This document shows positions 1 through 5,726 of a stretch of 5,726 nt of DNA, in pieces; position 1 is the stretch's first letter; the number at the start of each line of letters is the position of its first letter. Position numbers and translations under genes: made by a program. The notes beneath the pieces were generated by a model. The model did no database searches. It was not told the DNA's origin and saw nothing but the letters and a program-made list of their open reading frames with translations. Origin of the DNA: Pseudomonas sp. (GTDB lineage: Bacteria; Pseudomonadota; Gammaproteobacteria; Pseudomonadales; Pseudomonadaceae). The stretch is from the NCBI GenBank assembly GCA_003525045.1, contig DQGF01000351.1, positions 2,730 through 8,455 on the forward strand, given 5' to 3'.

Positions 1-21
1 GCGAGGCTTGCCCGCGAAGAC
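1..21. repeat. Edge of a Pseudomonas REP element
   Basis: The first bases, read on the minus strand as TCTTCGCGGGCAAGCCTCGC, match from memory the core of the repetitive extragenic palindromes scattered through P. fluorescens-group genomes, which usually continue with CTCCTACA. The arms GCGGG and CCTCGC can pair with one G-T wobble around a CAAGC loop. The element begins 12 bases after the porin stop codon, so it may help end the porin message or stabilise its 3' end. It is cut by the window edge, so its full length and any partner copy in inverted orientation cannot be seen. Confidence 0.7.
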
Positions 22-32
22 GTACTCGAGGT

Positions 33-1292
33 TTACAGCAAACTGATCGGATAGCTGACAATCAACCGATTCTCATCGAACTCGTTATTGCTGAAGTCGC
101 GGCGGATGGTCGAGTTACGCCATTTGACGTTCAAGTCCTTGAGCGCTCCGCTCTGGACGGTATAACCCAATTCACTCTCGCGCCCCCATTCCTTGCCATC
201 GGTAATCGTGCCGGTGTGCACGTTGTCGCCACTGATGTAGCGGTTCATCAGGGTCAGGCCCGGCACGCCGAGCGCGACGAAGTTGTAGTCGTGGCGCAGC
301 TGCCAGGACTTCTCCTTGGCGTTGTCATAGCTGGCGTTATAGCTGTCGTTGGCCAAGGTGCCGCCGCTGGTGCCGTTGACCCGCATCCAGGCGCTGTCGC
401 CGGTGAGTTTTTGCAGGCCGACGTAAAAGGTGTTACCACCGTATTTGGCCGAGAACATGCCTGACCAGGTCTTGTTGTCCAGCTCGCCGGCCCGGGCGCT
501 GCCATCATCCTTGCCGTAGAAGAAACCGAGGTTGGCGCCCAGGGTCCAATCGCCGAGGGGCTGGCTGTGGATAAGATTCACGTATTGCTGGCTGTAGATG
601 TCCTTGAGTTCGGCGTTCCACAGGCCGATCTGGGAGCGCTTGTCGTTGAAGACGTATTCGCCGCCCTGGAAGTTGAAACGGTCGGAGGTGAACGTCGGTT
701 TCCCGCTCATCGACATGTCGCTCATGCTGCTGTCGTCCCGCGGGCTGTTGGCGCGGAACTGGCCGCCGTAAAGCGTCAGGCCGGCGACTTCCTTCGAGGT
801 GATCTGGCCGCCGCGGAAGGTTTGCGGCAGGGAGCGACCGTCGTCGGAGCGCAAGATCGGCAGCACCGGCATCCATTCGCCAACCTTCACTTCGGTCTGG
901 GACAGCTTGGCCTTGAACGCCACGTTGGTGCGACCGAAGTTGTCCGCTGGGCGACCGTCGTGGTCCAGCGGCAGCAACTGCGTACCGCCAGTGCCTTTAC
1001 CGCCGTCAAGTTTCACCGAGTACAGCCCCAGCACATCCATGCCGAACCCGAGGGTGCCCTGGGTAAACCCGGACCTGGCGTCGAGGATGAAGCTTTGTGT
1101 CCACTCTTTAGCCTTGCCCTGAGCCTTGGTCGGGTTGGTGAAGTTGCGGTTGATGTAGAAGTTACGCAGGTTCAGGTTGACCTTGGCCCCTTCGACGAAG
1201 CCCGATTCCTCCGCCACGGCGGGTAGGGCCGCGCTGGCCAGAGCGATGGCGATCAGGCCGGGAAGAAAATGCTGCGGGGTAGAAGGCGTCAT
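33..1292 (-). CDS. OprD-family outer-membrane porin
   Basis: Encodes a 419-residue precursor of the OprD/Occ family of 18-stranded, substrate-specific outer-membrane channels, which let Pseudomonas take up basic amino acids, peptides or small carboxylates. Residues 1-27 are a signal peptide with a hydrophobic core and a likely cut after AVA (AVA|EES). The mature start is family-typical: GFVEGAKVNLNLRNFYINR (31-49), then WTQSF (64-68) and SGFTQGTLGFGMDVLG (74-89). Further hallmarks are SLPQTFRGGQ (154-163), GLWNAELKDIYSQQY (223-237), EKSWQLRHDYNF (327-338), GVPGLTLMNRYISG (342-355) and the C-terminal ENRLIVSYPISLL (407-419). Length fits the family (about 400-445). The ATG at 1292 is the only usable start, since no in-frame start codon was found just upstream, and AGAGAGA lies 9 bases before it. 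The signal peptide's n-region has no Lys or Arg, only His8, which is unusual. The subfamily and substrate cannot be fixed from sequence alone. Confidence 0.95.
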   Translation of the reverse strand: MTPSTPQHFLPGLIAIALASAALPAVAEESGFVEGAKVNLNLRNFYINRNFTNPTKAQGKAKEWTQSFILDARSGFTQGTLGFGMDVLGLYSVKLDGGKGTGGTQLLPLDHDGRPADNFGRTNVAFKAKLSQTEVKVGEWMPVLPILRSDDGRSLPQTFRGGQITSKEVAGLTLYGGQFRANSPRDDSSMSDMSMSGKPTFTSDRFNFQGGEYVFNDKRSQIGLWNAELKDIYSQQYVNLIHSQPLGDWTLGANLGFFYGKDDGSARAGELDNKTWSGMFSAKYGGNTFYVGLQKLTGDSAWMRVNGTSGGTLANDSYNASYDNAKEKSWQLRHDYNFVALGVPGLTLMNRYISGDNVHTGTITDGKEWGRESELGYTVQSGALKDLNVKWRNSTIRRDFSNNEFDENRLIVSYPISLL

Positions 1293-1301
1293 GGGCTCGG
1301 G

Positions 1302-1308
1302 TCTCTCT
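1302..1308 (-). promoter_or_regulatory. Ribosome binding site of the porin gene
   Basis: On the minus strand AGAGAGA stands 9 bases before the ATG at 1292. It is a moderate rather than perfect Shine-Dalgarno, but spacing is right and no competing start codon lies between, so it supports this start. Confidence 0.6.
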
Positions 1309-1460
1309 AATTCTTGGGGATGAAACGGGGCGATGCCGCAACCTGTGGGTTGCAGTCGAAAGATTCGAATTTGGGAGTAGCGGTGCGGGATCAGCCGGAG
1401 AGGGCAGGGCGCTGGGACATGGTGTCGAACCTGTTGTTATTGGTTTTGTGTGGCGAATGG

Positions 1461-1477
1461 TGCGGGGAATGTACCAG
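1461..1477 (-). promoter_or_regulatory. Candidate sigma-54 (RpoN) -24/-12 promoter of the porin
   Basis: Read on the minus strand the segment is CTGGTACATTCCCCGCA. Against the RpoN consensus YTGGYACGRNNNTTGCW it keeps CTGGTAC at -24 and GCA at -12, with exactly ten bases between the invariant GG and GC. It misses the G and R after the -24 box and the TT of the -12 box. Transcription would begin near 1450 and give a leader of about 155 bases. No better sigma-70 promoter was obvious upstream of the porin. RpoN control is known for several Pseudomonas amino-acid and dicarboxylate uptake genes, so the idea suits a porin. The match is partial and a chance hit is possible. Confidence 0.4.
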
Positions 1478-1510
1478 ATGGTTCAATTGGTGAAAGCGGG
1501 TTTTGGGCGA

Positions 1511-1669
1511 TTATCGAACAGCAAAAAACAACACCGTCAGCTGACATGCGCCAAGCACATTGATCGCTCTTTTGAGGTGATAGGCATTCACCACCAAGGC
1601 GACTTCATCAGCTATCGTGCCTTCGAGTTGTCGTAGCAGGAACCGAGCATTGGGTATTGACCAAATCAC
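1511..1669 (-). pseudogene. Remnant of an IS transposase C-terminus
   Basis: The minus strand has an open stretch of 52 codons ending in TAA at 1511-1513. Its product contains ARFLLRQLEG followed by DEVALVVNAYHLKRAINVLG. This resembles the C-terminal end of IS5/IS1182-type DDE transposases, where a FLLRGL-like segment precedes an E-x-AL-x-x-x-AY-x-LKR-x-x-N-x-LG motif. The frame has a TGA at 1676-1678, and the rest of the transposase (normally over 300 residues, with the DDE residues) is absent. It is therefore a dead fragment, not a gene. It ends only 34 bases before the candidate porin promoter. The match is recalled from family sequences. The overlapping 62-codon plus-strand frame at 1448-1636 is taken as its shadow. 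Confidence 0.6.
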
Positions 1670-1712
1670 CTGAGATCAAACCCACCGTGCGGTAAAACGG
1701 GAGAAAAGTTGT

Positions 1713-1775
1713 ATTGCGGTGCAACGCTCAGCGCTGCACCGACAATGCAATTGCCGCCCAGACCAGATTCTGGGC
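1713..1775. repeat. Two adjacent hairpin-forming inverted repeats
   Basis: The first element is a 23-base near-palindrome at 1718-1740. GGTGCAACGCT and AGCGCTGCACC flank a single central C, and ten of eleven pairs match (one A-C mismatch). It can be lengthened by ATTG (1713-1716) pairing with CAAT (1743-1746) across a small asymmetric bulge. Ten bases later GCCCAGA (1756-1762) and TCTGGGC (1769-1775) form a perfect 7-bp stem with a six-base loop. No T-run follows on either strand, so they are not simple intrinsic terminators. They may be a binding site, a structured RNA or a relic of a small mobile repeat. The pairing is seen directly; function is unknown. Confidence 0.6.
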
Positions 1776-1840
1776 TCACGCAGCCGCACCAAGTTCCGAA
1801 TCATTTCAGTGGCCCTATGTTTCTGATCGATAAGATGATT

Positions 1841-1864
1841 TGGTAACTGTAAGAAATACCAGTT
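1841..1864. promoter_or_regulatory. Operator-like nested inverted repeats before a mini-ORF
   Basis: TGGTA (1841-1845) and TACCA (1857-1861) form an inverted repeat with an 11-base spacer, nested with AACTG (1845-1849) and CAGTT (1860-1864). CTGTAA occurs twice in the same direction, at 1847-1852 and 1880-1885, 33 bases or about three helical turns apart. The surroundings are AT-rich compared with the flanking genes. This layout is like a regulator site ahead of a plus-strand promoter, but no known regulator motif was recognised. Promoter boxes are weak: TTGGCT (1876-1881) and TATCTA (1901-1906) are 19 bases apart. Confidence 0.35.
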
Positions 1865-1929
1865 TTTTAGACTGTTTGGCTGTAACCATCATAACCAGAG
1901 TATCTAACCAAACAGGAGCACCTCGCATA

Positions 1930-2007
1930 ATGGACGCTATGGACATCTCCCTGGGCTCTCAACCTAGTGTCAGTCTTTCAAACAACGCAGCCTGTCAGAC
2001 TGTGTGA
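1930..2007 (+). CDS. Possible 25-residue peptide or truncated gene start
   Basis: A plus-strand ATG follows AGGAG (1914-1918) at an 11-base distance, and the frame runs 25 codons to TGA at 2005-2007. The product starts MDAMDISLGSQPS and ends ACQTV. It is not recognisable as a known protein and has no membrane segment. Operator-like repeats lie upstream and a strong terminator with nine Ts starts about 50 bases downstream, so the layout resembles a tiny transcription unit. The alternative is the first codons of a former gene cut by an insertion, because the last codons run into an IS-end-like string. Real translation is uncertain. Confidence 0.3.
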   Translation: MDAMDISLGSQPSVSLSNNAACQTV

Positions 2008-2017
2008 AAACGCAGTG
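1996..2017. mobile_element. Possible IS terminal inverted repeat relic
   Basis: The bases CAGACTGTGTGAAAACGCAG, read on the minus strand as CTGCGTTTTCACACAGTCTG, resemble ends of IS5/IS1182-type elements in Pseudomonas, which often carry a GTTTTCACACAG core. No second matching end and no flanking target duplication were found in the window. The transposase remnant at 1511-1669 lies about 330 bases away, with apparently non-IS sequence between, so the two need not come from one insertion. The recognition is from memory and should be treated as tentative. Confidence 0.3.
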
Positions 2018-2054
2018 AGGGTGGCGGGGGTTCTCCTTGAATTGAGCCATAACG

Positions 2055-2094
2055 AAAAATGCTCCGTATCTTTCGAAACGGAGCATTTTTTTTT
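2055..2094. terminator. Strong, probably bidirectional intrinsic terminator
   Basis: ATGCTCCGT (2059-2067) pairs perfectly with ACGGAGCAT (2078-2086) around a ten-base loop. The stem can extend by four A-T pairs (2055-2058 with 2087-2090). Plus-strand transcripts would end in nine Ts (2086-2094). Minus-strand transcripts end in five (2055-2059 complement). It lies 61 bases after the ttgC stop and so can end the efflux operon. The longer T-run, however, favours stopping a transcript arriving from the left, where the 1930-2007 mini-ORF lies. Confidence 0.9.
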
Positions 2095-2155
2095 GCCGCG
2101 CAGATTGCTAGGTTTTCACGCATTCTGAAAGGCGGGCTTCATATTTACCGCGCGA

Positions 2156-3616
2156 TCAGAACAACTTCATCTTCGGCGCTTCTTCTTTCAACGGCTCGAC
2201 CTGTGCGGTCTGCTCGTTCCAGCCGCCACCCAGTGCCTTGTACAAATTGACCGCACTGGTCAGCTGCGCCAAACGGTCGGTGATCAGCGCCTGTTGGGCA
2301 CTGAACAGCTGACGCTGGGCGTCGAGGAAGGTTAGGTTGCTGTCGACACCGATGCGGTAACGACGCTCGGCCAAACGGTAGTAGTCCTGGTTGGCCCTGA
2401 CGAAATCACGCTGAGCCTGCAACTGCTCGGTGTAGGTCTGGCGTGCAGCCAGGCCGTCGGCGACTTCCTGGAAGGCCGTTTGAATGGACTTCTCGTAGTT
2501 CGCCACGCCGATGTCTTTCTGGATTTTCGAGTAATCCAGGCTGGCGCGCAGACTGCCGGCGTTAAAGATCGGCAGGTTGATCTGCGGCTGGAACAACCAG
2601 GTGCCCGAACCGCCCTTGAACAGGCCGGACAGATCCGGGCTCAGGGAGCCGGCATTGGCCGTCAGGCTGATGCTCGGGAAGAACGCAGCCCGTGCGGCGC
2701 CGATGTTGGCGTTGGCAGCCTTGAGGTTGTATTCGGCCTGGAGGATGTCCGGACGACGTTGCAGCAAGTCCGACGGCAGGCCAGGCGGTACTTGGCTCAG
2801 CAGCTCGTCAGACAGCGGCTTGGCGGTTTGCAGGTTGGCCGGGATACCGGTGCCGAGCAGCAGCACCAGGCTGTTTTCATCCTGGGCGACCTGGCGGGTG
2901 TACCGCGCCAGTTGCGCGCGGGCGTTTTCCACCGAGGTGCGCGACTGGGCCAGGTCCAGCGCCGAAGCCACACCGACTTCGTTGCTGCGGGCGGTGAGCT
3001 TCAGGCTCTCCTCGAATGCACCGAGGGTGTCCTGAGTCAGTTTGCGTAGCTCTTTGTCGGCCTGCCAGGTCATGTAGGCGTTGGCCACGTTGGCCACCAG
3101 ACTGATCTGCGTGCTGCGGCGTCCTTCTTCAGTGGCGAAGTATTGCTGCAGTGCTTCTTCGCTCAGGCTGCGAACCCGACCGAACAGGTCGAGTTCATAA
3201 GCGCTGATGCCGACTGTGGCCGAGTAGGCACTGGTGATGCCCGCTTCACCGGTCTGCGAGGCCCGCGCCGGCACCCGTTGACGACTGCCGGTGCCATTGG
3301 CCGAAACCGCCGGGAACAGATCCGCACGCTGGATGCGGTACTGCGCCGCGAAGGCATCGATATTCAGCGCCGCGACCCGCAGGTCACGGTTGTTTTCCAG
3401 GGCGACCTGGATCATCTGCTGCAACGCCGGGTCATGGAAAAACTGCTTCCAGCCCTGTTCGGCGGCGGCCTGGGCAGGCGCCTGGGCCGACGAGTACGCC
3501 GGGCCTTGCGGATACTGGCCTGCCACTGGCGCTTCAGGCCGCTGATAATCAGGTATCAGTGAGCAACCGCTCAGCACGAAGGCGGCGATTGCGAGGGAGA
3601 GTAGCGACTTGCTCAT
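2156..3616 (-). CDS. ttgC: Outer-membrane efflux channel lipoprotein TtgC (OprM/EmhC type)
   Basis: Encodes a 486-residue outer-membrane factor, the trimeric exit duct of a tripartite RND drug pump, spanning the outer membrane and reaching through the periplasm to the fusion protein. Residues 1-17 are a lipoprotein signal ending in the lipobox LSGC, with Cys18 the lipid-modified residue. Two OEP repeats follow, roughly 60-255 and 280-460. Family marks are [15 protein letters not shown] (53-67), [11 protein letters not shown] (75-85), [14 protein letters not shown] (93-106), [12 protein letters not shown] (139-150), [12 protein letters not shown] (280-291), [20 protein letters not shown] (304-323), [15 protein letters not shown] (342-356), [15 protein letters not shown] (412-426) and [11 protein letters not shown] (456-466). 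Several match P. putida TtgC as remembered. The gene is full length. The ATG shares one base with the ttgB stop (TAATG), and AGAGG lies 7 bases upstream, so translation is probably coupled. Regulation should follow the operon promoter beyond the right edge. The family name is secure; ttgC versus emhC or mepC is a naming choice. Confidence 0.95.
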   Translation of the reverse strand: MSKSLLSLAIAAFVLSGCSLIPDYQRPEAPVAGQYPQGPAYSSAQAPAQAAAEQGWKQFFHDPALQQMIQVALENNRDLRVAALNIDAFAAQYRIQRADLFPAVSANGTGSRQRVPARASQTGEAGITSAYSATVGISAYELDLFGRVRSLSEEALQQYFATEEGRRSTQISLVANVANAYMTWQADKELRKLTQDTLGAFEESLKLTARSNEVGVASALDLAQSRTSVENARAQLARYTRQVAQDENSLVLLLGTGIPANLQTAKPLSDELLSQVPPGLPSDLLQRRPDILQAEYNLKAANANIGAARAAFFPSISLTANAGSLSPDLSGLFKGGSGTWLFQPQINLPIFNAGSLRASLDYSKIQKDIGVANYEKSIQTAFQEVADGLAARQTYTEQLQAQRDFVRANQDYYRLAERRYRIGVDSNLTFLDAQRQLFSAQQALITDRLAQLTSAVNLYKALGGGWNEQTAQVEPLKEEAPKMKLF

Positions 3617-5726
3617 TAGCCAGCCTCTTTAGAAGGTTCAATAGCGGCATCCTGGTCAGCGGTTTTGCGCTGCCCTATGGCCGACACGGTGACGAAAAAC
3701 AGTGGGACCCAGAAGATCGCCAGGATCGTGGCCGTGAGCATACCGCCAATTACCCCGGTACCGATCGCATGTTGGCTACCTGAGCCGGCGCCCGTGGAAA
3801 TGGCCAGTGGTACCACACCGAGCACGAAGGCGAGCGAAGTCATGATGATCGGTCGCAAACGCATCCGGCAGGCTTCGATCGCTGCATCGCGCAGGCTACG
3901 CCCTTGTTCATGCAGTTCCTTGGCGAATTCGACGATCAGAATCGCGTTTTTCGCCGCCAGACCAATGGTCGTCAACAAGCCCACCTGGAAGTACACGTCG
4001 TTGGACAGGCCGCGCAGGCTGGTCGCCATCAGCGCCCCAATGATCCCCAGCGGCACCACCAGCATCACCGCGATCGGAATCGACCAGCTTTCGTACAATG
4101 CCGCCAGACACAGGAACACCATCAGCAGCGATAGCGCGTACAGGGCTGGCGCTTGCGAGCCGGACAGACGTTCTTCGTACGACAGACCGGTCCAGGAGAT
4201 ACCGACACCGGCCGGCAGCTTCTTGGCCAGGGCTTCGACTTCGGCCATGGCTTCACCGGTGGAATAACCGGGGGCCGGGGCACCGAGGATTTCCATCGCT
4301 TCCACGCCGTTGTAACGCGACAGTTTCGGCGCGCCGTAAATCCACTCACCCTTGGCGAAAGCCGAGAACGGAACCATGGTGCCGGCGCTGTTGCGCACAT
4401 ACCATTTCTTCACGTCTTCAGGGCTCATGCGTGCACCCGGCTGGCCTTGCACGTAAACCTTCTTCACCCGACCACGGTCGATGAAGTCGTTCACATAGCT
4501 ACTGCCCAAGGCAATCGACAGAGTGTTGTTGATGTCGGTGAGGGTCACGCCCAGGGCGCTGGCCTTCTCATCGTCGATTTCCAGTTGATATTGCGGCTCG
4601 TCATTCAGGCCGTTGGGACGGACCTGCGAGAGGATCTTGCTTTGCGCCGCCATGCCGAGGAATTGGTTGCGCGCTTCCATCAGCTTGTCGTGACCGATAC
4701 CGGCGCGGTCCTGCAGGAACACGTCGAAACCGGTGGCGTTACCCAGTTCCAGTACCGCCGGTGGTGCGAAAGCAAACACCATGGCGTCACGGAAGGTGAA
4801 GAAGTGCTGCTGGGCCCGCGCCGCGAGTTTGAATACGCTGTTGTCGGCGTTACGCTCGCCCCAGGGCTTGAGCATGATAAAGGCCATACCCGAGCTCTGG
4901 CCACGGCCGGCGAAGTTGAAGCCGGTCACGGTAAACACCGAGGCCACCGCATCGCCTTCACCGCCGTCCTTGGTCGGACGCAGCAGGAACTCACGCATCT
5001 CGTCCACCACCACCTGCGTGCGCTGGGCGCTGGAGCCGGCGGGGGTTTGCACTTGGGCAAACAGGACCCCCTGGTCTTCTTCCGGCAGGAACGCCGTTGG
5101 AATCCGGGTGAACAGCCAGATCATGCCGACCAGGATGATGAGGTACGCCAGCAGGTACGGAGCCTTGTTCGAGAGCATGTTGCCCACGCCACGCTCGTAG
5201 CTTCTGACACCACGGTCGAAGTTGCGGTTGAACCAGCCGAAGAAGCCGCGTTTGGGCGTGCCGTGCTCGCCTTTGGGAATCGGCTTGAGCATGGTGGCGC
5301 ACAGCGCCGGGGTGAAGATCAGCGCAACCAGTACCGACAAGGCCATGGCCGAGACGATGGTGATCGAGAACTGCTTGTAGATCACCCCGGTGGAACCGCT
5401 GAAGAACGCCATCGGCAGCAGTACCGCCGACAGCACCAGGGCAATACCGACCAGTGCACCCTGGATCTGCCCCATGGATTTCTTGGTGGCCTCCTTGGGT
5501 GACAGGCCTTCTTCACTCATGACCCGTTCGACGTTCTCCACCACGACAATGGCGTCGTCCACCAGCAAACCGATGGCCAACACCATACCGAACATGGTCA
5601 GGGTATTGATGCTGAAACCGAACGCCGCGAGGATGCCGAAAGTACCCAGCAATACCACCGGCACGGTCATCGTGGTGATGACGGTGGCGCGGAAGTTTTG
5701 CAGGAACAGGAACATCACCAGGAACA
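3616..5726 (-). CDS. ttgB: RND multidrug efflux pump TtgB (MexB/EmhB type), N-terminus outside window
   Basis: The visible 702 codons are the C-terminal two thirds of an inner-membrane HAE1-type RND transporter that exports drugs, solvents or aromatics in exchange for protons. Full-length relatives have about 1,046 residues, so roughly the first 350 are missing and the reading frame stays open to base 5726. It begins near the end of TM2 ([11 protein letters not shown]). TM4 carries [17 protein letters not shown], whose two Asp codons (5554-5559) correspond to the proton-relay Asp407/408 of MexB. TM10 carries [13 protein letters not shown], whose Lys codon (3949-3951) corresponds to Lys940. 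Also seen are [20 protein letters not shown] at the start of the second periplasmic loop, [34 protein letters not shown] and [19 protein letters not shown]. The TAA stop overlaps the ttgC ATG by one base. The usual RATLIPT segment after TM2 reads RATVITT here. The native start, and ttgA expected upstream, lie outside. The GTG at 5716-5718 is internal, not a start. Confidence 0.96.
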   Translation of the reverse strand, partial: FLVMFLFLQNFRATVITTMTVPVVLLGTFGILAAFGFSINTLTMFGMVLAIGLLVDDAIVVVENVERVMSEEGLSPKEATKKSMGQIQGALVGIALVLSAVLLPMAFFSGSTGVIYKQFSITIVSAMALSVLVALIFTPALCATMLKPIPKGEHGTPKRGFFGWFNRNFDRGVRSYERGVGNMLSNKAPYLLAYLIILVGMIWLFTRIPTAFLPEEDQGVLFAQVQTPAGSSAQRTQVVVDEMREFLLRPTKDGGEGDAVASVFTVTGFNFAGRGQSSGMAFIMLKPWGERNADNSVFKLAARAQQHFFTFRDAMVFAFAPPAVLELGNATGFDVFLQDRAGIGHDKLMEARNQFLGMAAQSKILSQVRPNGLNDEPQYQLEIDDEKASALGVTLTDINNTLSIALGSSYVNDFIDRGRVKKVYVQGQPGARMSPEDVKKWYVRNSAGTMVPFSAFAKGEWIYGAPKLSRYNGVEAMEILGAPAPGYSTGEAMAEVEALAKKLPAGVGISWTGLSYEERLSGSQAPALYALSLLMVFLCLAALYESWSIPIAVMLVVPLGIIGALMATSLRGLSNDVYFQVGLLTTIGLAAKNAILIVEFAKELHEQGRSLRDAAIEACRMRLRPIIMTSLAFVLGVVPLAISTGAGSGSQHAIGTGVIGGMLTATILAIFWVPLFFVTVSAIGQRKTADQDAAIEPSKEAG
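3624..3628 (-). promoter_or_regulatory. Ribosome binding site of ttgC inside ttgB
   Basis: AGAGG on the minus strand lies 7 bases before the ttgC ATG at 3616, within the last codons of ttgB. It fixes the ttgC start at the TAATG junction and supports translational coupling. Confidence 0.75.

Larger units (their letters stand above)
1293..2155. other. 863-base intergenic region without an intact ordinary gene
   Basis: This stretch separates the porin from the end of the efflux operon. It contains the porin leader and promoter candidate (1293-1510), a dead transposase fragment (1511-1669), paired hairpins (1713-1775), operator-like repeats and a mini-ORF on the plus strand (1841-2007), an IS-end-like string (1996-2017) and a terminator (2055-2094). 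Between 1776 and 1840, and between 2095 and 2155, I see nothing recognisable. No tRNA, rRNA or CRISPR repeat is visible. The base composition is patchy and more AT-rich around 1800-2000 than in the flanking genes. Confidence 0.75.

Noticed and set aside
696..728. Met/Ser-rich stretch in the porin (around residues 189-199) as a possible metal-binding loop
   Set aside because: Similar Ser/Asp/Met loops occur in OprD-family porins as I recall them, so it is not a distinctive metal motif.
567..1226. A 219-codon plus-strand frame opposite the porin
   Set aside because: It is antisense to the intact porin, shows shadow-frame composition and has no family motifs.
1536..1545. Perfect 10-base palindrome GTCAGCTGAC
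   Set aside because: It is short and inside the transposase relic, so expected often by chance.
1448..1636. A 62-codon plus-strand frame in the intergenic region
   Set aside because: It overlaps the transposase relic on the other strand, has no good Shine-Dalgarno that I can see, and the minus-strand reading carries the recognisable motif.
2048..2050. Minus-strand ATG opening a 26-codon frame towards 1970
   Set aside because: It runs through the IS-end-like string, has no clear Shine-Dalgarno and lies directly behind the terminator, so nothing supports translation.
2059..2250. A 63-codon plus-strand frame starting in the terminator
   Set aside because: Its start codon lies in the terminator stem and its second half is antisense to ttgC. 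The Phe-rich start comes from the T-run.
2480..3049. A 189-codon plus-strand frame opposite ttgC
   Set aside because: It is antisense to a full-length, well-conserved channel gene and has no recognisable protein features.
4153..5502. A 449-codon open frame on the plus strand opposite ttgB
   Set aside because: It is wholly antisense to a strongly conserved RND pump, is rich in His, Arg, Gly and Val as expected for a shadow frame in high-GC DNA, and has no recognisable domain.
5716..5718. GTG as the start of the RND pump
   Set aside because: The frame is open to the window edge and the residues before it (FL) continue the conserved TM2 segment, so this is an internal valine.

Overview
The window looks like chromosomal DNA of a Pseudomonas of the fluorescens/putida type. 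The reasons are an RND efflux operon whose products closely resemble TtgB/TtgC (EmhB/EmhC in P. fluorescens, MexB/OprM in P. aeruginosa), an OprD-family porin (a family greatly expanded in Pseudomonas), and the edge of a typical Pseudomonas REP element at the left end. The assignment rests on remembered family sequences, not on a search.

Layout from left to right. Bases 1-21 are the clipped edge of a REP element. Bases 33-1292 (minus) encode a complete OprD-family porin, with a possible sigma-54 promoter at 1461-1477. Bases 1293-2155 are an 863-base stretch with no intact ordinary gene. It holds the porin leader and promoter, a 52-codon remnant of an insertion-sequence transposase C-terminus (1511-1669, minus), two adjacent hairpins (1713-1775), an operator-like inverted repeat (1841-1864), a 25-codon plus-strand ORF with a Shine-Dalgarno (1930-2007), an IS-end-like string (1996-2017), and a strong intrinsic terminator (2055-2094). 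Bases 2156-3616 (minus) encode the outer-membrane channel lipoprotein TtgC. Bases 3616-5726 (minus) hold the C-terminal two thirds of the RND pump TtgB, cut by the right edge.

How the genes work together. TtgB is the inner-membrane proton/drug antiporter and TtgC the outer-membrane exit duct. The membrane-fusion protein (ttgA) and usually a divergent TetR repressor (ttgR) would lie to the right, outside the window. ttgB and ttgC share one base (TAATG), so they are almost certainly cotranscribed and translationally coupled. The porin is a separate unit that takes small solutes up through the same membrane.

Most of the sequence is ordinary core Pseudomonas content. The part worth a second look is the 1293-2155 intergenic region. 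It looks like a site of old mobile-element decay, and it also has the layout of a short self-contained plus-strand transcript (regulatory repeats, Shine-Dalgarno and mini-ORF, terminator with nine Ts). I found no convincing new multi-gene system.
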